Positions 51,743 through 61,809 of a stretch of 64,000 bases of DNA are shown here, one piece after another. How positions within the stretch are numbered: position 1 is the first letter of the stretch; every line of letters starts with the position of its first letter. A program made the translations under genes and the position numbers. The notes beneath the pieces are model-generated. The model had not been told where the DNA came from. It saw only the letters and a list, made by a program, of their open reading frames with translations, and ran no database searches. This DNA is from Rattus norvegicus (Eukaryota > Chordata > Mammalia > Rodentia > Muridae), in assembly GCF_036323735.1 (NCBI RefSeq), contig NC_086022.1, positions 64,848,702 to 64,912,701 on the forward strand. The letters run 5' to 3'.

Positions 51743-54700
51743 ACATGACTGTGCAGGTTGAACTACTTGGCCGTGCATGCAGATGTGAAGGCTTAGATTT
51801 ACTTTTCCTGTCTGTTCCTACCCGGCGACCATCTCCTGAAGCACGCGAGTTTTCCTGACCTCGGGGTTCCCCATCATTTTTCCGAATGAGTGGCACTTCT
51901 CACACTGTGTCCTGAAACATGTTTAAAATGTCTCATTGTAGATCTGGTCGCATCCTGAAGCTGGAACAGGGTGCTGTTTACAGAGGCCAAGGGTTTTGTT
52001 TTGTTTTGTGTTCTAAAATAGCTGTCCCCTTTTCTGCACCAGCGCTTGGTGACATTGCCAGAAGAGAGCCACACGACATAGCCTGTGTTTATTTTGAGAC
52101 GCACATCGTCAGAATTGGGAGGGCTGTGTCTGAGCTGGAACAGTCCAGTGTTAGGCTGCTTTAGAGATGAGGAAGCCCCAAAAAGCTGGAGCAGGTTGTT
52201 GGCCCACCTGAAGGCAGTCTCTGAGACAGCCAGACCTCCCTGTCACTGCTTCCCGCAGCCCCTCTCATGGTTCCTCATCCCAGTTAGGATTAGCATCATC
52301 AGGGATTTTTTTCTCCTCTCCTTAAATTTTGACTCAATTTAATTATCGCCCTGGATTTCAAAAAGTTGTGGTTTGAACCTACTAGAGTGAAAAAAATAGG
52401 TAATTCTGGTAATGTGACCTTGATAATGACTTAAAAAGCATCAGAAAATGGTTAGCAACTAGAAACTTAGGTAGCTTCTTTTATGTTTCTTGCTAACAAC
52501 TAACCAATTTAAAATTGCCTTTGGATTTAAAGGTTAAGTATAAGACAGACCCAGTTGTATTTCTTGTTTTTTGTTTTCCCCTCCTTTAGGGTTTATTTTT
52601 ACTATTTTTAATGGTAGTGGTGGTGTGCAGTCTGATCCCTGGCATGCAGATGCCAGGGAGGGCAGAATAAGATGTTGGTTCCTAACAATATCAACCAACC
52701 AGACACCCTCAGAGCTCCCAGAGACTAAACCACCAACCAGACAGCACACATGGAGGGGGGACCCATGGCTCCAGATACATATGTAGCAGAGATGGTCTTA
52801 TCTAGCTGGCATCAGTGGGAGAGGGGAGGCCTTTTGGTCTTGTGAAGGCTTGATGGGAGTGGGTAGATAGGTGGGGGAGCACCCTCATAGAAGCGGGGAG
52901 CAGGGGAGATGGGATAGGGAGTTTGTGGAGGGGAAATCGGGAGAGGGGGATAACATTTGAAATATAAATAAATAAAATACCTAATTAAAAAAAAAGGTGT
53001 TGGTTCCTGGAGCTGGAGTCAGTTGTGAGCTGACTAACATGGGTGATGGGAACTGAACTGTGGCCCTCTGGTCTTCTGCAGTGTTCTTAACTGCTGAGCC
53101 ATCTCTCCAGTACCCCACTGTATCCTTGCCTCACCTGCATCTTGGAAGCTCAGGGAGGCACCTCATGTGTGATTGATGGGACAGTTAGTGCTGTTCTTTG
53201 ATTTCTGTCTTAACTTCTCTATCGAGACTGAGTAGAAGCAGCACCGTTTAAACAAAATAATGGGGGGACTGGAGAGATGGCTCAGCGGTTAAGAGCGTCC
53301 GACCGCTCTTCCAGAGGTCATGAGTTCAATTCCCAGCAACCACATGGTGGCTCACAACCATCTGTAAAGAGATCTGATGCCCTCTTCTGGTGTATCTGAA
53401 GACAGCTACAGTGTACTTATATATAATAAATAAATAAATCTTTAAAAAAAAAAAATAATGGGCAAGAGGGGTAGATGCCAATTTGAATTTATTAAGTTAG
53501 AAACTAGCCCACAGTTGCAAGCTCTGAAGTAAAAAGTCGCTAGGGGAAATCGGAATTATCATTAAAATACACAGCTGTGGAACTCTGGTCCATCTGTGTA
53601 TATGGAGAATTCTACATGTTCAGGAGAATACTCTCACCCAGTGGGATAAACACTGACAGTTCTCTAAAAATTGTTCCTGTCCCTTTGGTCGTTGAGTGGG
53701 AGCCACAGACCTTAAGTGTCCTGCCCTTTAGTTCCCACCCTTGGCGTTTCGCTAGGCTCGGTGATGTGTCAGAGTTTCCCCAGTCTTCTCTGCCCTTGTG
53801 CATCTGAGTTTCTGAGTAACTCAAGTTGTCTGCTGCTGCTTTTGTGAACAACCCTGGGCAAACCACTGTAGTTCTTTTGAAACATGGAGAGACTAAACTC
53901 TGAGAGCCCCTTTATTTTCTAAGCTTTTTTGATTCAAATGGGATTTTTGTAGTTGTGGTTTTGAGACCTAGTCTTGCTGTGTAGGTGTGGGGATGGGACT
54001 CTCCCTGTATATCTGGGACTCTTTGTGTAGACCTGGATGGCCTCTCCCTGCCGAGGATCCCCCTGCTGTGTCCTGAATGCTGATGGCAAATGTGAGCCCA
54101 GCTCCAGTGTTTGCCAGTGAATACTTTTTATCAGCTGTGTACAGAAGTAACAGCTCCTACAATGAGTAGTAACTAAGTAATTGTAACAAAATTAGGGCTC
54201 TGGCTTCCAGACCTTCCTTCAGGACTTTATGGGGGCTTTCATGGACAGGGAAACTCCTCAAAGCCACTGTTTATTCCCTTCCAATGTTGGTGCATGGTAT
54301 ATGTGTGTGTGATTGTTTCCTAGAAAAAAGACATGACTCCTATGTCCTATGCAATCCTATGCTGAGATCCTGAGCATTCCTCTGCCACGCACTTCTTGGG
54401 AAGATGTAACCTGTGTGTCTGACGTGGCTGCAGGCTCGTGACAGGTTTTGTCTGCTGTATAACTCTCCTGTTCTGTCCTTTCAGCTTGGATTTACTTTGG
54501 GCAACGTGGTTGGAATGTATCTGGCCCAGAACTACGACGTAAGTGGCCACATTCACGTCTTTCTTGGCTTCCTATAACCGCTTCATAGTTATTTTTCTCT
54601 CTCAAGGTTAAGTTTGCCTACTAGCATAAATGAAGTCTGTAAATGTGAAAGCTTTTCTGTTGTTTGAAAAGTAACTGAATTCACAAAGGTACGGGTGTCC

Positions 54701-55300
54701 CCACATCATCCCAGGAGAGCTGGATGTGGCCTAGCGTGCCTCGTGGAAGGAAGATGGTGTGGTAAAGTGAGGAGTTACGTCAACGTCATTGTTGGTGTGT
54801 GAGGGAGGAGGGGTGGAAAATGGTATCGCAGCCAGATGAGGATCCTAGAGTGTGTTTCAGAGACACAGGATTATATCTCCTCTGTACTGAGGGACGGGGA
54901 CTTTTCGCTTTATTATTTGTCGCTCCATGTATTTCTTTCTGCTACATATACATACACTTCTTTTAGCTGGCACTCGAGTCAAAGGACTGAGTGTGTATCT
55001 AAAGGTGGGCTGGGCCTGGCGTTCAGAGAGGGGATATAAATCTTAACACTGATAGCTTACGTATGTAGGTATGAGCCAAGGAAGTACCACTGAGTAGGTC
55101 CCCAGAGGAAACCAAAGCCTTGGCAGAGCCTTGTCCTTAAGAGAAGAGACATGAGAGAGACTGATTAGTCTTCGTATTCTTTCTATTTACAGATAAACGA
55201 TAATATTCCTTTCTTCTTTTTAAAGATGCCAAACCTGGCTAAAAAACTTGAAGAGATTAAAAAGGACCTGGAAGCCAAGAAGAAGCCCCCTAGTTCCTGA
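46056..55300 (+). CDS. Stmp1: Stmp1 (short transmembrane mitochondrial protein 1), complete three-exon coding sequence
   Basis: Joining 46056-46070, 54485-54538 and 55226-55300 gives a 47-codon frame: MLQFL, then [18 protein letters not shown], then [20 protein letters not shown] with a short PPSS end. The full length equals that of human STMP1 (C7orf73). Residues about 3-19 form one hydrophobic membrane segment with small-residue spacing (Gly7, Gly11, Gly15). The rest is a charged, Lys/Glu-rich amphipathic helix. The family is a mitochondrial inner-membrane micropeptide reported to affect respiration and inflammasome activation (from memory). All introns are GT-AG and all junctions are in phase 0. 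The position between Nup205 and Slc13a4 matches the human gene order. Gene finders with a length cut-off easily miss it. Confidence 0.96.
47406..47462 (+). repeat. (GT)n microsatellite
   Basis: This is a pure GT run of about 27 units. Confidence 0.97.
47764..47829 (+). repeat. 33-base direct tandem duplication
   Basis: Two adjacent 33-base units (47764-47796 and 47797-47829) differ at one base (T versus C in ttcca[t/c]actg). Each begins with the inverted repeat ggatac-cta-gtatcc. Confidence 0.95.
48600..48715 (-). repeat. B3-like SINE fragment
   Basis: It contains tagaggtccgaggacagctt, tcagtggttggttctccatc and ctggggattggtctcaagt. Confidence 0.7.
48725..48885 (-). repeat. MIR SINE
   Basis: It contains ctctgtgcctcagtttcccc and gcttgtgaggatcaagagtt, the reversed MIR core. 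Confidence 0.8.
49052..49185 (+). mobile_element. Tigger/MER2-like DNA transposon end
   Basis: It contains agtcaaccctgcgtatcac, taaccacggatggaaaatgt and agtttttccttgccgtccc, resembling the terminal region of MER2/Tigger elements. Confidence 0.6.
49795..50012 (+). repeat. B2/B3 SINE
   Basis: It contains ggttggagagacgcctcggc, gagagcagtggtcgctcttc and an ataaataacacttta end. Confidence 0.85.
50153..50323 (-). repeat. B2/B3 SINE with unusually many CpG
   Basis: It contains taagattttattatttcgag, tcgtcatgagccgcctggtg and gcaaagccgtctctccggcc. I count nine CpG in 170 bases. Confidence 0.85.
51440..51690 (+). mobile_element. Ancient mammalian LINE-1 (L1M-type) 3' fragment
   Basis: It contains ttggagaaatccactcacag, cttttgcccatttttttaaa, ctttattctggataaaaata and tttgatggtattattcgaag, all typical of old L1 3' UTRs. 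Confidence 0.7.
51698..51742 (+). repeat. (TG)n microsatellite
   Basis: This TG run of about 20 units is probably the tail region of a decayed SINE. Confidence 0.95.
52660..52998 (+). mobile_element. LINE-1 3' UTR fragment
   Basis: It contains caaccaaccagacaccctca, gagctcccagagactaaacc and accaaccagacagcacacat and ends gaaatataaataaataaaat plus an A tail, typical of rodent L1. Confidence 0.85.
53000..53115 (-). repeat. B3 SINE, truncated
   Basis: It contains tgggaactgaactgtggccc and aactgctgagccatctctcc. It directly follows the L1 tail. Confidence 0.82.
53265..53456 (+). repeat. B2 SINE, near consensus
   Basis: It contains actggagagatggctcagcg, ggtggctcacaaccatctgt and ataaataaataaatctttaa. 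Confidence 0.96.
53950..54100 (-). repeat. B1-like SINE, heavily decayed
   Basis: It contains ttgagacctagtcttgctgt and tagacctggatggcctctcc. Confidence 0.5.
54485..54538 (+). CDS. Stmp1: Stmp1 exon 2 (membrane segment)
   Basis: The acceptor is cctttcag and the donor is gac|gtaagt. At 54 bases (18 codons, phase 0 both sides) it encodes [18 protein letters not shown], most of the membrane helix. Intron 2 (54539-55225) contains no recognised repeat. Confidence 0.95.
55226..55300 (+). CDS. Stmp1: Stmp1 exon 3 coding part with stop
   Basis: The acceptor is tctttttaaag. It encodes [20 protein letters not shown] and a PPSS end, with TGA at 55298-55300. Confidence 0.95.
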
Positions 55301-55790
55301 TGCCCACCTGGCACTGTATTCTGGACCCACCAATTCCGTCCCGGGGCCTGCCTTCTTCACAGCCACATCCAAAGCTGTGTTCCTCTTTGGTCTCAGAGCC
55401 TGCGAGTTGCCTCAGATCTAACACCGGCCCGAAGTCGAGTTAGCTCTTCGTTTCCAGCATCTCCCCTCCCCCCGTATCTTCTGTCCAGCAGCTTCTGAGT
55501 CCTAAGGCTGGAACTAAGGTGCTAGGTCAGCAAACACAACCGTAACTGGTATTCACCTGTGCTCTGAGAGACCCCCGTGGTCAAGGAATGACTGGCTTTG
55601 GATAGCCGCTGCATTCACTGTCTAGCAGTGACAGTAGGAGCTTGCTACACAAACCAAATTTTGTTAAAGTAATTAAAATCAGTATCTTCAAGCCAGTTTC
55701 TGGTGAATTAATCCATTTGTTATATAATGTTATCAAGGAACTCCACGATTGATAATTTAACCAATAAATTGTTTGCTGGTCATTAACCAA
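55301..55790 (+). other. Stmp1: Stmp1 3' UTR (approximate 3' end)
   Basis: This is about 490 bases of unique sequence running to just past an AATAAA signal. A GA microsatellite follows immediately. Confidence 0.75.
55763..55768 (+). promoter_or_regulatory. Poly(A) signal AATAAA for Stmp1
   Basis: A canonical hexamer lies 463 bases after the Stmp1 stop codon. Confidence 0.8.
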
Positions 55791-55806
55791 AAAACTATGA
55801 ATTCAG

Positions 55807-55810
<4 letters not shown>

Positions 55811-55870
<60 letters not shown>
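55811..55870 (+). repeat. (GA)n microsatellite
   Basis: This run of about 28 GA units lies right after the Stmp1 poly(A) region. Confidence 0.97.
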
Positions 55871-55873
<3 letters not shown>

Positions 55874-56194
55874 GGAAAATTTAAAACATGCAAAACGCAG
55901 TTCAGTCTGTTTAGTCTGTGCTTTTCCTTAACGATATCTTTGAACTGAGGCTGCTGTCAAAGAACCATTCTTTATGTTTGCACTTGACAGGACGGGCAGA
56001 TAAGCGAGAAGCTTTTGATAAAGAATGTTACTTTTTCTTTAAACAGTAACATTTGTACTAACTGTGTAACTTTAGAGGGATTTCCCTAAGGGAATGTGGT
56101 CCAAATGTGATTAAAGTGAGTCTCCTGGGGGAGGTTCTGCCTCTCTCCACAGTGAAGCATCTTCTCCCAGTCAGGACAGATCCAAACAGCAGCA

Positions 56195-56322
56195 TCTCTA
56201 TTTAAAGACAGTCTCCCAGTGTTACCCAGGGTGGCCTTGAGCTCCAGGGCTCAAGCAATCCTCCTGTCTTAGCTTTCGGGTGTTGGAACTACCGGTGTGC
56301 ACCATGGTGTGCAGCCTAGTCC
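56195..56322 (-). repeat. B1-like SINE
   Basis: It contains acccagggtggccttgagct and caatcctcctgtcttagct. Confidence 0.78.
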
Positions 56323-56518
56323 ATAATGTTTTTAATTAAAAACTATTTTTAAGGTTACCTATTCTCACAGGAGATGATGGGAAAGTGATTTCACATGAAG
56401 GTTCTTTCTAGCCTCTGTCTTGTTCCCTGGTACAAATCCTCAGACAATCCCTGGTGTCACGTTCCTCTGTGCCTTTGAGAAAGAGTGTCTAACCACACAT
56501 GTGTTTTTCACACACATG

Positions 56519-56545
56519 CACACACACGTGTGTGTGTGTGTGTAC
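56519..56545 (+). repeat. CA/TG dinucleotide stretch
   Basis: A short CA run is followed by a TG run around cgtgtgtg. Confidence 0.85.
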
Positions 56546-56599
56546 ATACACTTTTTGTCTCTTCCTTTCATTTTTGTTTTTTACACAGTGTCATAAAGC

Positions 56600-56785
56600 C
56601 CATGCTTTATAGTCATTGATAACCTTGAACTTCCGATCCTCCTGCCTCTGCCCTCTGCCCTCTCCCCTCTGTCCTCTGCCCTCTGCCCTCTGCCCTCTCC
56701 CCTCTGTCCTCTGCCCTCTGCCCTCTGCCCTCTGCCTCTCATGTACAGGGTTTATAGGTGTGCACCACCACGCCCAGCTACTCTT
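56600..56785 (-). repeat. B1 SINE carrying an internal heptanucleotide minisatellite
   Basis: The B1 end (ggtttataggtgtgcaccac, cacgcccagct) is separated from its upstream part by 13 units of CTCTGCC type at 56646-56736. The long plus-strand open frame that crosses this is a repeat artefact. Confidence 0.85.
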
Positions 56786-56789
56786 TTTA

Positions 56790-56966
56790 AAGCTCTTTTT
56801 TCTGTTTCTTTCATTTGCTTGCTTTTTGAGAGAGGGCCTCACTATGTATCCCTGGCTGACCTGGAACTCACTATGTAGCCCAGGCTGGCTTCATGTTCAC
56901 AGAGATCTGTCTGTCCTTTGCCTCCTGAGTGCTGGGATAAAGGTGGCTCCATCATGCTTGGCTGGC
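56790..56966 (-). repeat. B1 SINE
   Basis: It contains agagagggcctcactatgta, tagcccaggctggcttcatg and ttgcctcctgagtgctggga. Confidence 0.88.
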
Positions 56967-57879
56967 TTTTTTATTCTTGTTGGAGAGAGCATCCCCTGTC
57001 AGTATGTTAACCTTGCCCCTGTGCTTCCTGTGCACGATTCCATTGAATGGGGATTTCATAATGTGCTACCGATGAGCATTAGGTTGTTCTGTTGCTGGAG
57101 TGGTGCTAACCCTGAGCCTGGTGTCCATATCCCAGAGCATAGCTGTACGATATCAACTGTCACAGTCTAGCTTGTTTAAGACAGGGTGTCTTGTTCCGGG
57201 AGGGGGGGGTGGTTGGGCAGCTTCACTGACAATGCCTTTTGTGAGGATATTTTAGCAGACCATAGATTGCAAGGATTAGTTAGAGACAGCTGTTTTCAGG
57301 AAGTAACAATGGTCCCAGATGGGAGTCAGAACAGGGCACTCCTACTTAGAGATACATTCTATCCCTTTATGCCAGACAGAGCATAGCAGCAGGGAGTGGG
57401 CAAGTGGTGTGTTCTTCTGAGACTTTGTAACACTTACCTCGTGAGGGCTTCCTGGGGAAACAGATGAAGATATGTGCTCTGTTAGACTATGCTTTGCAAA
57501 TCGTCCTGTAAATAGTAGATAGCAGAGGGAAAAGGCTGCCTACCACACTACTTTCCTATTTCTGCAGTCTCTTTAGAACTGACTTGTGAGTCGTGTACAG
57601 TGTAGTAGTATAGTCTGGTTAGTCTCTTTCGAGAATACAGAGGATCCGGTATCTATTGTCCTCATAACACCTGGCTCCCAAGACTTGATTGTGAATGACT
57701 AGGTTATTAGCAGAATGAAGGATGGCCTCAAACGAAGAAAGATGCATCACCCTCGAGGCTCTTCAGAATGCTGGATAGAGGCTTACTTAACAGCTGTTTG
57801 CAGAAAAAGAACCATCATGACAGCATTGTTGTATGTGTGGCTGCCTTGGAAATGATGCTAGGGGATTAGGTCTTTATAT

Positions 57880-58096
57880 AATAAAGATTTATTTGCATTA
57901 CCTTTCTGTGTGTGTCTGCATGTGGGTGTGTTCATGTGAGTGCAGGAACCCTGTGGAGATGAGAGGGTCAGGTCCCATGGAGCAGGAGTCACAGATGGTT
58001 GGTTGGTAGCCACCTGATGGGGCTGCTGGGAACTGAACTCTGGTCCTCTGGATGGGCAGCACATGCTGTTAACCACTGAGCCATCTCTTCAGTCCC
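57880..58096 (-). repeat. B3 SINE
   Basis: It contains ataaagatttatttgcatta, gctgctgggaactgaactct and taaccactgagccatctctt. Confidence 0.92.
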
Positions 58097-58659
58097 ACAG
58101 TCTATTTATGTTATGTACTCAAACTCATGGGAACTGAGGGCTTCCCTCAGAAGTAACCTTAACTTTACTGATAGAATTGTTTCTTTAAGGGAAGCCTTCT
58201 TGATTTTTGGCTCCACCATAGAAATGGGCACACCGTTAATACAGGATAGTTACAAGTTTGCGATTTAGGAACATTCTGGTTTTTGTTTGTTTGTTTGTTT
58301 TGTTTTTGCTGTACTTATTTTCTGATCCTTACCCACGCTAGGAGACCACTTGTTTTCATGCAGAGAGCCACATCCTCAGCCCTGGCTTTCTGTTCTGTAG
58401 CTCAGTTCTTGGGCAAGATATTTGCCATTGACATAAATGTTGGTGGAGTCTGGAACTGTAAGTTGTAGGGGACAGGGGTTGGAAATTGGTCATGTGAGTG
58501 GGGTTGCGGTCCATTTGTGATCATCTAAAAAAATACTTGAAAATCCTGGGGATATAATTTAAGAAAACTTTGCCCTGGGTGACCATAAGAGGAGAGTCGC
58601 TTGAAATACTTCAGCAGTTCCCATGACATGTGAAATAGAAAAGTTTAGTATTGTTCGAC

Positions 58660-58790
58660 CCCCTGTCTCCCCCGGACAGGGTTTCTCCGTGTAGCCCTGG
58701 ATGTTCTGTCCCAGGCTGGCCTTGAGATCTGCCTGCCTCTGCCTCCCAAGTGCTGGAATTAAAGGTACATACCACCATCCCCTGGCATGA
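58660..58790 (-). repeat. B1 SINE
   Basis: It contains cggacagggtttctccgtgt, ccaggctggccttgagatct and ctcccaagtgctggaattaa. Confidence 0.92.
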
Positions 58791-58837
58791 TTGTTGGAAA
58801 AGTAATAACTACATTAAACTTGAAAGATATATCCCAG

Positions 58838-59028
58838 GGCTGGAGAGATGGCTCAGGGGTCAAGAGCACTGTCTGATCTTCCAGGGGTCCTGACTTCAAA
58901 TCCCAGCGACCACATGGTGGCTCACAACCATCTGTAATGGGATCTGATGCCCTCTTCTGGTGTGTCTGAAGACAGCTACAGTGTACTTATATATAATAAA
59001 ATAATAAATCTTATTTTTAAAAAGATAT
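58838..59028 (+). repeat. B2 SINE, near consensus
   Basis: It contains gggctggagagatggctcag, ctcacaaccatctgtaatgg and ctgaagacagctacagtgta. Confidence 0.96.
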
Positions 59029-59044
59029 CCTTTTATTTAATGAT

Positions 59045-59226
59045 TCCTTTTTTTTTTTAAAATGAGCATTGGTGTTTTGCTTTTGTGTCTGTGTGAGGGT
59101 GTCCTTAACTCCTGGAAGTGGAGTTAAGGACAGTTGTGAGCTGCCGTGTGGGTGCTGGGAATTGAACTGGGGTCTTTTGGAAGAGCAACCAGTGCTCTTA
59201 ACCTCTGAGCCATCTCTCCAGTCCTG
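59045..59226 (-). repeat. B3 SINE
   Basis: It contains gtgagctgccgtgtgggtgc and cctctgagccatctctccag. Confidence 0.9.
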
Positions 59227-60229
59227 AAAGACATAGCCTTAAACTGTAGACCTAGATCAAAACCACCTAATGTTTAATATTCTCAAAGGGTGACATTTCA
59301 TGAGTCATTGCTATGGCATCTTTAGACTTCTGAGTTGGTGTTTTTTGGAGTTAAGCAGATATCTACTTCTTGTGTAAAGGAGAAATCCTGTTTCTTTTTT
59401 TCTAACTTATTTGGTTTTCATTCCCACAGTTACAGAGAGAAGTAAGATGCATGAGTTTCCTTGTCATCTGTCCTACTGGTCATGGTGACACGTCCACATG
59501 TGTAATGTTTTCATTTCCACGGAGCAGTTCACGCCCTAGATACCACACTGCTGTTTGTTTTCTGTTGCGCTCCCACAGTATAAACGTTACTTTAAATCTC
59601 CTCCTTGTAAGAGAGCACTCTACTGTACTGTAGCAAATTAAGCCTTTCTTAAACTCCCAGTCTTGGGTTTGCTCCTGACGAATATGAATGAGTTCTTTTT
59701 TTCCTGTCTTAGGGCATTGCCTTATGGAAAGGAACTTAATAGTGAAGGGAAAATATTTTAAAACCTCACTTGTTCTTTATAGGGAGTTTGTGGGACTTAG
59801 AATTTCAGGAGTTCAATATATTCTTATTCAAAGTCTGGCTGTAGCATATTCAGCCGACTAAAGAGGACGTAGTGAAAGGCAGTTTTATAAGGCGCAGTGG
59901 AAGCAAAAAGAACTGAGGGGGCAGTTTATAGAAAGAGCGCAAGGAGGAGTGTTGCCTGAATCATTGCCACCGTGGCCGGACAGTGGGAAAACTGTGAGCT
60001 GTGCCACCTCGTGTGCAAATGCATAGGACTGGGACAGAAGGAGCAGTGTAAGTACAGTGTTCACTCAGCGAGGACAGCCCCACGAGAACGGAGAGTTTCA
60101 GTCCCTTTGTGCCTGAGCAGTTCAAGCGTCTTGCAGTACTGAGAGTCACCCTAATTTCAGCAATGTCTTCGCCAACAGTAGAGCCTGCATTGTGAAACCC
60201 ACTGTGTTGTTCTCATTGGTATTCCTAAT

Positions 60230-60312
60230 GGATTGGTTCCAGGTCCAAGACGCTCAAGTCCCTTAGGTACAGTGGTGTGCATCTGCTTATAGCCGACACT
60301 TACCCTCCGGGG
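60230..60312 (-). mobile_element. Tigger/MER2-like DNA transposon fragment
   Basis: It contains ttggttccaggtccaagacg, ctcaagtcccttaggtacag and gcatctgcttatagcc, the reversed MER2/Tigger end. Confidence 0.6.
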
Positions 60313-60403
60313 AAGGAAAAGCAGCAATTTTTAAAAACCATGACGACGGTTGTAAGACCTCACGCAGGAGATCCTGTGCGTGCTTACTGCTGCCGTGTTC
60401 TAC

Positions 60404-60778
60404 GTTCCGTTCTGCTGTTGTGAGGGAGCATGCTGATCAGGAGCCACTTGAGGAGCAGAGAGTTTATTCTGCTCACAGGTTATAGTCTCTCCTCGAGGGA
60501 GGCCAGGACTCTGTGTAGTAACCTAGAGGCAGAAACTAAAGCAGAGGCCGAGGAGGAGTGCTGTTTGCTGGCTTGCTTGCTTCCCTTGGCTTGCCCAGCT
60601 ACCTTACACAGCCTAGGTGCTCAGAGATAGCACAGCCTGCAGAGGGCTGGGCCCTTTCCCATCAACTAGCAATTAAGAAGCTACCTCACGGATATGCCTC
60701 GGGCCAATCTAATGGAGACCGTTCTCCAGTTGAGGTTCCCTCTTTCCAGATGTGTCACATTGACAACTGGAGGTAATT
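60404..60778 (+). repeat. Rodent interspersed repeat, copy 7 of 7
   Basis: It contains gagcagagagtttattctgc, gaggaggagtgctgtttgct and aattaagaagctacctcacg. Confidence 0.65.
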
Positions 60779-61809
60779 TCGATATGGATGCCTTAGTGGG
60801 ATCTCAAAGGCAGCTTTAAGCAAAGCTGATAAGTGACTTAGAAGAATGAGGTGTAGCTGTACTCCGTATCCTCAGCTCCCTCTCAAATCATCTGGAAGGT
60901 GAGCCGGTGTAGGATGTGAAACTCAGATCCCACCGAGAGAAGGGCTAGAACCGAAGAGCACTTAAACTTAACCCGGTCTGCTCCATCCTTGAGACAGGCA
61001 GTCATGTTCTGCCTGAGTCTGGGTTAGGTAAGAAGCTGCTTGAGTGCAGCCAGGTCAGACAGGGATGGTTGAAAGTATGGCCCGTGGAGACCCAGGCAGC
61101 AGCTGCTGTGGGATGTGCCGTGGCTTTCCCTGAGAAAGACTCAGATCGCAGAGGGTGACCGGAAATTAATTCCAAGTACTCTTCCTTGGGCCAAAATCTA
61201 CTCCCTAAATCACGTTACCTATGCTTGTCTTGTCCTCTGAGGTGGGGACTTATGGCTCTGTTTTGGTTCAGAAGTGTGATAAACCGTCAAAAGGAGAAGC
61301 ACCCAGACTCGAAACATCTTAAAGCCAATTGCACAGAGAGGCCACTGCTTTGGAGCCGGCTGCACTGCTGGCATCATGTACGGGCTTGTGGAGCGTGCAC
61401 TGCTGTGATTGGTCAAAATACTGGCTGTGCTAATTAGTAAGGCAGAGGTAGTCGTGTTCCTGGCTAAACCTGGTTGATCACATTCTGTGGAGTGTGCAAG
61501 CTTTGGCATACAAGGAGCTATACACTCAGACTTCTGGTAGGCCGGAGATTTGACTGAACAGTTAAAATGGTCAGAAGAAAACTATGCCTGGTATAAAACC
61601 TACATAGACAGTAGTAACAGAAGTGGTTACAACAGTGGAGTAACTGCAGAGGACTCCTCTTTCCTCAGACACATTTAGTCAGCAACCGATAGTGAGATCG
61701 GAAGCGTAGGACAGCAGCAAACAGGAGAGAGGTCGGCCTCTAGCCTCCCATTTTTCTGGTGGGAAAAATGACATGGTCCTCAGGAGGACAGAGGAGGCCT
61801 CGCTCTGCA

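Larger units (their letters stand above)
46071..54484 (+). other. Stmp1: Stmp1 intron 1: content
   Basis: Between the repeats listed separately, 46200-47400, 47830-48590 and 50330-51430 are mostly unassigned. I see no further exon, RNA gene or long conserved frame in them. Confidence 0.6.

Noticed and set aside
56616..57170. A 184-codon open frame on the + strand
   Set aside because: It starts in a B1-associated heptanucleotide array (periodic Leu-Cys-Pro) and runs through a second B1. It has no splice or family support.
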